The notes under the pieces were generated by a model. That model was not told the origin of the DNA. It ran no database searches and saw only the letters and a list, made by a program, of their open reading frames with translations. A program made the translations under genes and the position numbers. From Acanthaster planci (Eukaryota; Echinodermata; Asteroidea; Valvatida; Acanthasteridae): a stretch of 55,204 nucleotides of DNA. Position 1 is the stretch's first letter; every line of letters starts with the position of its first letter. The DNA lies in the NCBI RefSeq assembly GCF_001949145.1, contig NW_019091523.1:489437-544640 (forward strand). The letters run 5' to 3'. Of this stretch, positions 12,126-24,500 are shown one piece after another.

Positions 12126-12536
12126 CTGCGGACTGAGCTACGGTAGCTGCTAAGCTTTTGTTTCTCGCAAAGTTACGGCTGCAGTTGTCACTAGTCAGTT
12201 TCGGCTTCTGAATCGTTTGGGTGTCCAAAAAGCGAGACTGTATCCTTTCCCCATGGGTGCAATCGCTTTGCCGGCCTTTGCTCTTGTTTTATTGCGTACT
12301 TTTGTCAGGGGCGGTGGCACACGTACACCTGTACCGGTACCGTACGTGCGCACCTAACGTTACACGTCGCCTGCCGCCAGTTGGCTGGAAGGGCATTCGT
12401 TGTTCCTACAGGTGTTTCATTCCTCCATGCTTCAACAGGCCAACTTCATTGACAGTAACATGTTTGAAGCTGACTCGCATCTTATTTCTTCACTTCACGA
12501 CGCTAGAATAAAACACACGAAGTTAAAGACTGAACC

Positions 12537-15500
12537 ATGTTGCGTGTCCGGTCACTATCACATCATCTGAGTGGTTGCCTGAGATTCCTCAAGTGCCACA
12601 CACCTGCTGCCCAGTCCGTAGGCCTAGTTCACATTAGGTATCGTCATGCCAGCGCGGGGTCAACCGAGCAAAGCCAAACAGTCGATGCCGTCCCTCAGCA
12701 GGCTCGGGTGGTGATCTGCGGAGGGGGCATAGCGGGCTTATCGGCTGCCTACAACCTGGCCAAACTGGGGCTGACCGATGTGGTGCTTCTAGAACAAGGG
12801 AGGTTGGTAAACAACATTTTCAGCACTGACGGTCAGGATCGTGTTGGCACTAAGAACTCTTGAAACTAGAGCTTGGCTTCTTGAAAGTCCCAAAGCTGGA
12901 ATGCCATGTGCAAAGTTATAATTGCGTTTGCCCTTCCTTTTTATGCCAAATGTTGCAAATTGGAAAACATTTTTACTAATTTAGTGTTACGGCTGTTGCT
13001 ATAACATGTGTAAGTCATCAACCATGTTTGTGCACAGGGGCATCAAGTATTGTCCTAGCCCAGGTTGGACAACATCTACATTGCAGTGCTACTAACGTCC
13101 AGGGTATAAAAGGGTGAGAAAAAAACTGTTGAAAAAATTTCGCATAGTAGGAAGACTTTTATACCCTTGTTGTTAGTCGCAATGCAATATGTAGATGTCG
13201 TCCAACCTGGGTTAGTATTGTCCATACATGTACACACTCTTTCCTTCAAATTTTCTTATTAAGTAGGTCCTTGAAGAGGTGACCCCAAACTAAGGATTGC
13301 TCAGTACAAAGTCTTGTGCTGGTATCTTTTTGGTTTTGCTGATATGATCTAAAAAGGCTAAAGATGGTAGGAACATTCACTACCGATACTAAATGTACAT
13401 GTATACTAAATGCCTCAATTTTCTTGGCCTATAGCTTCACCTGTGGAACGACATGGCATGCTGCAGGGCTAGTTGGCCTCATCAGGAAACACAACTTGGT
13501 TTTTGCCCTATCCAAAATGAGCGCCAACCTGTATGAAACATTGGAGGAAGAGACGGGACTTAGCACAGGTACATGTACTTGTATGTACTGTCCTGGAAGC
13601 TCACAAAATGAAGTGTAGGATCTATGGATAGACCCCCCCCTTTGAGATCATTAAAGCTGTATTCATTGCCCTTCCAAAATTTGTGATGGCAACAAATAAA
13701 TCTCTTGCAAGTTAAATGTGAATAAGATCTAGTAAACTGAGTTATCTGATTGCACTTAAACATAAAGATTTGAATTCCCCAGACTAAAGACACTGTTGCT
13801 TTACCTTGTGATTCGGGGCAAGCTTTTATCTCTGGAAATTGGAATGGACTGGTTCCTTTGTGCCCTTATGATCCATTGAGGACAGTGTATTGTTGCAAGG
13901 CGTCTCTTATGTAACTAAGCAAAAGCTTGCCCTGAGTCACGAGGTATAGCAACAATGTCTTTAGTGTGGAGAATTCCAATTTTTATGTGAACTCGGCGTA
14001 CCAGATTTTATACAAATTTAACTCGCCAAAGGCTTATTGAGCCGAAAGTGGATTCCAATGTTTTGCTTACAGGATACAGGAAAACGGGATCTGTCATGCT
14101 GGCCCAGACCAAGGATCGCATGATAGACCTCAAGAGAAATGCCGCCTTAGCCAAGTAAGTACTATTTAGCCTATGTCCCCTGTACATAATGGGGTGCTGA
14201 TGATTGGTGTTTGGCACGGGGATTTACTCAAAGAATCATGAATTTCATTGGTTTGTTTCATTTTGCCCAGTCTGCCCTGACCAATAGCTGTATGAGTTGA
14301 ATTCTACACACCCAGAAAGCTAGCCTGTTCAGGTTCTGCTTTTAACCACTTCCTTCCGGGAATTCCGGATACGTGGCCGGGGTCTCCAAACTCGGACAAA
14401 GGGAACAGGGCCTTGTAACAAAAGACCGTACTCCGAACAAAAGACCAGGCTGCTGGGAATTACCAAATTTTTCACTCGCAAAAGTGGAGATACTCCAGTC
14501 TTGTTTTGAAACAGTATACCATGGTTTGGGGCACTTACAGCGAACGAATTACCACCGGGGACAAAAGCTCTCCACCACTGCAGCGATGAGCCACACAGCA
14601 CCGCTGCATGCTAATCTGGCCCCTATTGAAAAGAGGTCAGCAGCACACTGAGCCAGGTTGGTGAACAAAAGAAAGTTATAAAACACCGCACAATCTGGGC
14701 TCTTTTTACAAGGCTGCAGGCCTGGCTGAAATACTCAGGCGTCAATAGATTTTGTCTGTCAGGCTAGAGTGACATTTGAAGCAAGATATGGGACGGAGAG
14801 ATTGAGAGAACCCCCCCGCCTTTGTGTTGGTCATTGTTTGATTGGAAATTCAGGAATTCTTTACAGACATCTAGGGGGGATATGTTAGGTAACAATAGTC
14901 TACAGTGTGTATAGAGATTGGACTGGTAAGGGGGGGTACCCCTCCGTCCCTTATCTTGCGTGGTATATATATAGTGGACACCAGACAGTCCTTTCCGTGT
15001 TTGTAAATGTCCAGTAAATGAAGATAGGAATTGTTAAAGATTTTTGAAAACAGAAAAAAATGATAAATATCCCGGCCCAGTATCGTCAACGTTAATAACT
15101 GCCGCGGCCGGAAGTGGTTAAAGGTGTTTTTAATAAGTTAAAGTGAAAAAACTCTGCTGGCTTCACTATGGTAATTTTCGGACGAATTCAGATGCGAACA
15201 TATATCCGTACGTGAATACACATACATGTAGTTCATCCACTAATCACTTGCTTTGTGAACGTGCACAAGTCACATTCAAATCACCCAATCAAATGGCATG
15301 ATCAAATCTCATTGTCACTCACATTTTGCTCATACATGTACATGTGGCCAAAGACGTGTCATTCAATCATTTTCATTTGAATAGTTCCCTCCTTTATTGG
15401 TAAATAAGATGGGCTTTTTATAGCCAGTGGTACGACCATGTCCCCAGTGTCTGATGATCTGAACCATCATTTGTTCGACATTTTTGCGTTTTTTTTTATT

Positions 15501-18500
15501 AACCCTAACACTCCTCAGTCCTTCACCTGTTGGAGGACTGAGGAGTGTTAGGAATAAGGAATTAATGCCTGTACCTGGTGAATATTTGCAAAGTATTTTT
15601 ATCTTCAAAAATATTTCATTACCCTGGGAAACCCAACATCATTTGTGCCTCACTGAAGTTGTTCATGCCGCTGTGCTCCTTGGTGTTATTTAGTGTTGGC
15701 GGTATCTGTGGTCTGCATTGGCAGGTTATTCCAACCATTTTCAGATCCCCAGTTCAACAGACACCTGGCAATGAGTGACCTAAAAAGCAGCATTTAATCT
15801 TGCCCGATGACAACAGAGGCCCAAATCCCTCATTGTGCTAAGTCAGCACCATTCTAGCGTAACCATCATTCAATTCCATCCAGGACACGGAATATAGATC
15901 ACACACTGCTGGCACCCTCGGAGGTCAATTCCATTGTGCCGTGGGTCAGAACTGATGACCTTGTGGGGGCTTTACATGTGCACGGTGATGGTATAACCGA
16001 CCCGACAAACACAGCACTGTCTCTGGCCAGAGGTGCCAAGAATCGAGGTAACTGAACCTTGCCAAGAACTTAGGCTCTCCATTAGGGGTTCATAAAATGT
16101 GAAATAAATTTCACCTCAAGGGGAACAATTCATTTCATTCTGGAAATATCAACTTTTTATTGGACTTATACCAAGGTTAAACTCTCAAAGATTATACGTA
16201 ATACGCAGATTACAAGCAAATATAGTGTAACAACACCACCATTTTCACCCTTACATTTCCATAGGGCATCTTGTCCCAATACATCTGTTTTGGTTGGACA
16301 AATACCTAAAACGGTTGGAATATGTCCGCGCTACACTTGATGATGTATCTCTTGTTACTTCCTGGGACTTCTAAATTCATGAAAGTACAAGTATTTTGGT
16401 TAATCACTTAATAAGGAAATAAAATTTAAGACAGCAAAACATCTAAACTCCTGGCTAGTCATTGTGCATTAATGACTGTAACACAGACATTTTGTCCTGG
16501 AAATTTGCTGTGGCATATAAATGGGAAAGGTGCCAAAAAAGTGATATGAGGTTGCATTAGATATAGACGTATATAAAAAACCTGGACTTGCAACGCCTTT
16601 GTATGAAATAGAAGCCAACCAGTGGCCATTTTACCGAGCTGAATACAAATGCGTGGGGTGGCTCCCTTCTATTGACGTCAGGAAGGACAAAGGCGGGCAT
16701 TGCCGGGCAAGCTTTGTATTCGGCTCGGTAAAATGGCCGCAAGTGGATTCAGTGATCTCTATAAGCTGATTAAGAGCATTGCGAGTCCAGTTTTTTATAT
16801 ACGTCCGTGCATTAGATGCACTAGCCCTAACCATTCTGAATCCAACCAGCAATGGTCAATGGTCCCTAGAGTGCTAGGGCTAGTGCATTAACAAGAACTA
16901 CTAAAAAATTACATGCTGCCTCTATGTGATATCACACAGTGCTAATAGATTCGGGTCGTAGCAGTGTTACGGTACAGATATACATGAATTATTAAATCTA
17001 CAAATAGGTCATTTGGGAGACATTTTGTGGTAAANNNNNNNNNNNNNNNNNNNNNNNTTTTAGGGTCTAAATTTCAAACATACAAAGTTTGGTTCAGATC
17101 AGACTAGGGAATACTGAATTATGGGACAGTAAAGTTGGAAAAATTTTGTGCATGTTCCTTTGGGAATGTCTCCCTAATGACCCATTAGCAGTAATTATTA
17201 TTTGCCTCATTATTTTTACATCTGATTCTGCCTCCTTTGTCCTCCAACAGGTGTCCAGCTTTTGGAAGGAGTCCAAGTCAAGGGCGTGCTGTCAGAGAAT
17301 GGCAAGGTCTCTCAAGTTCAGACATCCCTGGGTGATATCAAATGTGAATACTTTGTCAATGCGGCCGGACAGGCAAGTGCAAAGGATCTGATGCTTGTGA
17401 GGTCTTTCATTTTACCCAACCGTATCCTACTAGGCTTTTGGTGTTAAACCGATCTCTTGCACTTTGAGGGCAACTGGTAGACTTCATTCAAGTTTTTTTC
17501 TGCTTTCATACGCAGAACATGTAATAGACCCTAATAGGACAAGTAGGCATTGAGATCTAATGCATTCAATATCTCTGATTTTTCCTTTCTGTCTTTTTTT
17601 TTTTGGGTGGGGGGGTTCGGCATGTAGTGGGGACGAGATGTAGGTCTGATGAGCCAGCCAGAAGTCAACGTTCCAGTGCACTCCACTGCACACGGATATC
17701 TGATCACCAAATCGCTACCTGGGCTTGATGTCAAAACTCCATGTACGTATGTCGTGCACCTCGCTGTTGCATTTATGCACCTGTTTGTTTCACGGGGATC
17801 TGAGTCTCGATCAGTGACCCCGAAGCTGGTTCACTCCATTCATTCCACTGGTTCTGGTGACAGAGAACCAACTATGCATCACCGACTGTGATCCGGATCT
17901 GTGATCTGAAACAAACCGATCCATAGACACCACGTACATGTACGTGCAGCCCCAGGCTGGTTTTCGAAGTCCCCACTTGCAGCGTAAACACGTCCAGCCC
18001 TTTGCATTGGAATCACACTCGCATCCACAGAATCATACTCTTGTTTCGATTTTCTCTCTTTTCACTCACCTGAGACAGAATCAGTGAATTTAAACACCAA
18101 AATTTCCCGGAAAGAATCAACAGAAATTTTTTGTTGGTGCTAACCCTCAATTTTCTGGAGTTTCTGAGAGCCTGGAGAGGTATTGGCTCTTGAGTGATAT
18201 TGCACATTTGCTTGATTTCAGATGTAAGGGATGTAGATAGTTATAATTACATTCGGGAATGGAGCGGGGGTCTGATGTGTGGGATGTTTGCCCCTAATGC
18301 TAAACCCATCTTCCATGAGGGGATTCCTGAGAAGTCTGCATTCATCTCCCTTGCTGAGGACTGGGACCACATTCGTAAGTAGGTAGAGATGTACACTTCC
18401 TGTGGTAAATATCTAAACTTCATTAACTCTTTTTTTAAAAACTCCTGTTTTGTTTTCTTTTTTTGTTTTTCGATTGACTTTGCCCCATTCATGCTAAATA

Positions 18501-21500
18501 TTATTCAGTACAATTTCTTGATTGCAATAAGTCAAATTAGGAAGACATTGAAATGTCCAAAGCTGTGCACTTTTATAAAATCAGGATTTGGTCCCTGCGC
18601 ACGTCATTCCCACAACACGTTTGGAAGTGCTAAGGGAGCGGTGGCTTGAATCTAGTAAATGGTAATTAGGAATGTACTCACTGAAGTGTTTTCAGTTGGT
18701 TGTATACTGCCCTCGATAGATCTTGCACAGAGCCAATACTGCAGTTAAATTGGAGGCCCTTTATCTTTTCCCACCACCATCTTCACAAGTGTACAAATCA
18801 GAGGCCTACGCTTTTCTGGAAACCACCCCCTCTCTAGGAGGGGTTGGGTTTCCAGAAATCTAACGATGCTGGGCACAGTCATCGTGTGCTATTGACAGCA
18901 GCAGTCTAATCCCTCCCCTCCGTCCTTCACCCACTCCCAGCTCACGGGTCGTTTTGAAAACATCATTTTGTGCAGGGTTCAGGAGCAGTGGGTTGTTTTT
19001 TTTCCATTGTTTGTGTTAGTGTATTTCATCTCAGGCTTTTTTTTCTCCTCCATCATCCTTGAGACGAAATTTTCATGCACTTGAACTGCTTTTTAATTGA
19101 AGAGTATCACCTGGATGGTTTCCTTCACCGGGTCCCGGTGGCAGAGAAGATGGAGGTCAGACAGCTGTTTGTGGGGGCCGAGTGTTTCACCCCCGACCTC
19201 TTGTTCTTATTCGGAGAAGTTGCAGAGGTATCGTGATTTTTACTTGACTTGACTGCTTACTTGTCCGCTGTGCCGTTCGCTCATCCAGAGCCATATTGGT
19301 CTTGTTCTTGTGCAGTCTTCCACTTTGATGTTTTTCTGCTCAGATGCGGAACTACTACCTAATGACAGGGTTCAACTCCCTTGGTATAACCATGTCTGGT
19401 GGCTTGGGTCAACTCTTGGCCGAACTGATCGTTCATGGCGAGACTTCCCTGGGGCACTGGCCAGTCAACCCTCAGCGCTTCTCTCCTCTTCAGAACAACA
19501 AGGCGTACCTCAGAGACAGAGTCACAGAAATTGAAGGTGTGGCATTATATAGTCAACAAACTTGTGTCTAAAGATGTGATTGAAAAGTTGACCACTATTC
19601 TTGATCAGTCTCGTTCTGACCTAACGTGTCCGCATGGTCAGTCACTTTTCTGTTCCATTCTCAAGAATGAGGCGACATGCATGAACCTATTAAGGAAGGA
19701 TTGTATCTGGTTTAAACCAGGTGTACATATTGAATCTCAAATTGAGTAAAGGAATGTCGTATCTGACCAAATCGCAAGATCTTCTGGATAAAGTCTAGAT
19801 GGGAAGCAAGTGTTTCACTCAGATTTAAAATAGTATTGGTTGTGACTTAACTTTTTCTCTGCTTGTCAGGGACCAACTACAAGCTCATGTATCCTCACAA
19901 CCAGTACAAGACAGGAAGAAAGCTACGCTGTACCCCACTGTATGCCAGGCTAGCCCAGGCAGGGGCGGTGATTTGGAGAAATGATGGGGGTGGAGCGACC
20001 CAAATGGTACATGGAAGAGGGAGACACAGGTGAGTGATCTCTCTGTTCAGAGCAACATCCACTATAACGACACTGGTGTTATTTTCCCTCTTGTTAACCC
20101 CTTGATGACGGGAACTTTTTTCTGAAGCCGACTCTGAGAATTCCAGCCTCGCTTGGCCACGAAGGCCACCTGCCAAACTGCAAATTCTCGGTTTGTGGCC
20201 CTGCATGCTCTGCACTCTTTGAATTACACAGAGAAAAGGCTCATTGTTCGGTGGCATGCGGCTCTACTCACGCTTCCACATTCCCGTTGCCTCTTTTCAA
20301 AGTGGGGACTATTGTGAAGCTGGTCATTATGATGCAAATTTGGTCTTTTCATTTCTGGGCTACACACTAAGGCCAATCACCATATATACAAGAGCCAGGG
20401 TCAGCCTTCTTTTACGTGTTCGCTCGAGCGTGGGCCGAGAATAATAGCTGAAAAGCGGGCTGAGGATCTCAATTTTTACGGTGGCTCTTACCGTCATCCG
20501 TTGCGAAGGGGTTAAGTTAAATTAACTCTCGGCCGCATTTTCATTTCTAAAGTTCTGGGACCAGTGCAGCAGTGGCAGAAAATTTCTGGAAACAGGCAGT
20601 GGTATTTTCCAGCTTTAGGTCACTTGAAAAAGGGTTGGGAAGAGCCAAGCTGTTCATCGCAGCAGTTCCTGCCAATGTGAAGTGCCCCCCTGACTTGCAA
20701 GATTGGGCAAGAGCTGAGCATGGCTGATACCGCACTGCCGCTGGTCTCTAATCCTTGCCAGACCCTGGCGAACAAACGTGCACTCCCTGAATTACCTTAG
20801 CACGTTGACTGCCGACTACGAGCATGCTCGTAGCAAATGAAAGGTTATTGTAATGTAAATTGAATACACTGACATCACTGAAGAGCCCAACAATACGCAG
20901 CATGTTGAAATAGATGTGAAAGGTATCCATTAAATATGCGCATATGCATACAAGGCTTTGCAAATGGGAGTGCCCCTTTGAAATCATGTGCGACAGTCAA
21001 CGTGTTAGAGGAAACTGTCGCTCTGACAAAAGCTCCATCTCTTGTTAACAGATGTTAACAGCCAGCATAAGTACCCAACAGATGCAAATTGACTACATAT
21101 GTAATTATGAATAATAATCTCATTCATAATTACATATGTAGTCCCTTTGTATCTGTTGGCTAGTAATTCTAGCTGTTCATATTTTATTTCAAGCTTAGAT
21201 ATTCAAGTGATACGAAAAGACGGAGGGATACAGTTTTACTGCAACTGTCCAGTGCAAAGCAGGAACTGTACTTTGTTTGGTTTGACCTTGCAGAGGAATT
21301 CGTGGAGGACGTTCAGCGAGGGACGTTTGGCAAGCCAGGCTGGTTTGACATGGTCAAGGCTGAGTACTGGGCCTGCCGGGAGTCAGTCTGCGTCATGGAC
21401 ATGTCCTCTTTCACCAAGTTTGAGCTGGAGGTATGGGGCTTGAGTGAGACTTGTGTTGGACTTGAGATCATGTGGGTAGTGTGAGACGTTGTGGCTCAGA

Positions 21501-24500
21501 GCCCCTATTAAAACAGGAGTCCATTATTTTTAATATCTGACCTTCTCATTTTGTAACCAATCTGATCAGGGGAAATCAGCTACCTCACTGCTGCAACACC
21601 TGTGCGCTAATGACATGGATGTTCCCATAGGCGCGGTGGTGCATACTGGTATGCTCAACGAGAGAGGTGGCTATGAGAATGACTGCAGTGTGGCTCGTCT
21701 GGATGAAGACAGGTGGGTATCTGGGTACAGGGAACAAGGAACATGGGCAGTATCATTCTCTGCATATCCCATGAAATTAAACAGAAAGGTGTGAAACCTG
21801 ATCCAAGGTTTTTTGTGGTGGCTTAGTTTGTGTCATTTTTTGGCCATCACAAGTCCTGTCATCCTGTCACTGGTCCAGTCATAAGTAACAGGGAACAATG
21901 ACAAGAGAACGTTTATGTCACAGTTCATTTGAGTGGAATGTGATTTGGCCGATTGACTTGTGATGGACGGAGCTACAACAGTGGAGGATTCTGACTTGGG
22001 AAGGTCTGCTGCCAAAAGCTATCGGAGTTTGAGTTTTTCACGCGCACATTTTTTGATTCAAATACCAACATTAGATATTGGAGCCAGGAGAGATTTCTTT
22101 TTTGGTCCTGCATTGCAGGTATTTCCTGATATGTCCCACCATCCAGCAAGTCAAGGGATATCACTGGATTGCCAGACACCTTCCTAAAGATGGCTCGGTC
22201 AAGCTACAGGATGTGACCAGTCAGTACACCGGTCTGAATGTCCTAGGACCAAAGGCCAGAGATGTCCTACAGAAGTTGACCAGCACACCGCTGAGTGCGG
22301 CCAGCTTCAAGCCGTTCTGTCACAAGGTCAGATGCCAATTCCAAAACGGGAAGGGGGGGATTGGGGGCGGTGGAACAGTCACCCACATAAATGTTGAAAC
22401 TCGTTGATGACAAAAGTTGTTGGAATAATGTTATTTATGAGGTTGAAGATGTAGGGCTTATTTGGATGCAAAAGCTCAAGTTTCTTTGGATAAACTTGTA
22501 CTTCAGGCCCACTAAAGCGACAAAAAATAGCACCGCTACACATTATAGCAGACAACATGGCTGACCCTGTTGATTTCCCAGTCCCAAGGTTTGCACTCTT
22601 CAGCTAAATGAAATACCCGGAAGATTAGGTTTCCAGAACTTTTGACAGGGAAAATCAGAGGGCATGTATCAACAACCGAGCAAAAAAAAAAGCCCTCAGA
22701 ACTTCCCAGCCCTTGCTGCAAGCATGACTGAGGGGAAGAAGTTAACCCCTTAAGCCGATTTTTTTTTTTTCCAGGAAATCAATTTGGGTTTCACCACTGG
22801 AATTCATGCCATGACCATAACGCATGCTGGCGAGGATGGAATGTTGCTCTACATTCCCAATGAGGTACGCAAGTGACTGAAAAAATACGCCAAATAAGCA
22901 ATACTGTCTTCAGACTTTGAGCCCCAAATTTGCTTGTTGGAAACATTTCTGGGAAACACAGCAGTATATTGCCAATGGAAATGGAATCCTTCGATGGTGA
23001 AGCATAAAAAATCTAGCCATCTTGTGTGCACCAAATCAGTGCAACATTGAGGTTCATGGACTCTGATTACTATTTGTGAATATGCAAATTCATAATAGCA
23101 CGAAACACAAACAGGCCCCAAAACACAGAGAAAAGTAGCAAAACAAAACACAGGTGCTGTTTTGGATAGTGAAATATTTCTGTTATGTTGTCCCATTAAT
23201 GAAGAGTTGTACAGGGAGATATTTCAAATGGTGAACTTGAGAGGTTGGGGGCACAGGTGAAACGTGCACTTCCTCCGTTTTATACGTCGCCTTGATCAGA
23301 GTTCAGAATCCTACCCAAGCCAAGATTTCAGCACCTCTAAGTTTCTGCAAGAATTCACAACACATGACCGGAGTGTGTGTGGGGGGTTGAATCAAGCTGC
23401 TTGCCATGGGTTGTGACCTCAGGCAAGCCAGTTAAGTTCATCCTGGTTTCCTGTCTTCTCCAAACTAGCGTTATGTGATCTGTCGGCGGAAAATGAGACA
23501 TGTCCCCAGAAAGTCAAAACCGAGTTATCAAGGCCTGAAGTGAAACAAACGGAAAAAATGTGCACAAAACCGAAAGTCAAAAACGGAGGTTATTACCCAA
23601 TATGCCATGACAGGTCACATACATGTATTAGCTTGGGAGTAACCTGAAATGGACGAGCAGCTAATTCAGGGAACCAGAATATTGGTAGCAGTTTCCTGCT
23701 TCAGGAAGCTAAGATTGCATGCTAGCGTGACAGGTTACTTCTACCTCAGTGTCTGTTGGCTTACCTGACCAACCGCTTGTACTGTTTTCATTGAAGGGTG
23801 CTGTGCACGTCTATGACATGCTGATGAAAGCTGGCCGTGACTACGGTATACGGCCCGCGGGCTATCATGCACTGCGATGGCTTAGGATAGAGAAATGCTA
23901 CGCCTACTGGGGAGTAGACTTCAACAACGAGCACACACCGTTTGAAATCGGCCGAGAAATGAGAGTGAAATTCAACAAGGTAAGATACCCACCTGCCCTC
24001 TTGTCATCACCTCACACATCCCCTCCCCTGGCTATATTTTCTACAGAACACTTGTAGAGAAGATAAGAGAATCTTCCGATTTCCTGGGTGACAGTACAGA
24101 CTCATTGCTTTTTAATTTTTCCACCATGCCCTGCCCCAAAACTAACGACTGTCACTTACGAGGAACTTTCTTGTTTGATCCACTGAAATCATCTTCCAAA
24201 CACGGTTCTGCGTTTCTATGAATTTCGTTGGGTGTCAAACCACGTGTGAAGTAACCACTGGCAGGAGTCTACCATCATTAATTCTGTATAGCCTCAAAAA
24301 CTTTCCTAGTCTTCCTAATATTTTGTTCCAGAACTTTTACTGACTTAGCCTTTTAATTGCAGGGAATAGAGTTCATAGGTCAATCGGCGTTGCTAAGACA
24401 ACAAGAAGAGGGCATCCATCGCCGACTGACGGCCTTCATCTTAGAGGACCACAAAGTGGACCGTGACCTGTGGTGTTGGGGTGGGGAACCCATCTACCGC

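Larger units (their letters stand above)
7371..12536. other. Head-to-head intergenic region between the two PDPR copies
   Basis: The two start codons face away from each other across 5.2 kb, so both promoters must lie here, but I see no convincing TATA box at either start. The space is mostly repetitive: R1 and R2 dispersed repeats next to copy 1, inverted GACAACTCG-type arrays near 8704 and 11240, a candidate LTR at 9453-10791, and GTACGAGTTAACTC arrays up to about 12125. The last 400 bases before 12537 are relatively GC-rich and are the best place for the promoter and 5' UTR of copy 2. No reading frame here looks like a gene. Confidence 0.6.

Noticed and set aside
15501-15551. microRNA precursor
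   Set aside because: The stem is only about 18 base pairs with a small loop, shorter than a usual animal precursor, and it has no asymmetric bulges.
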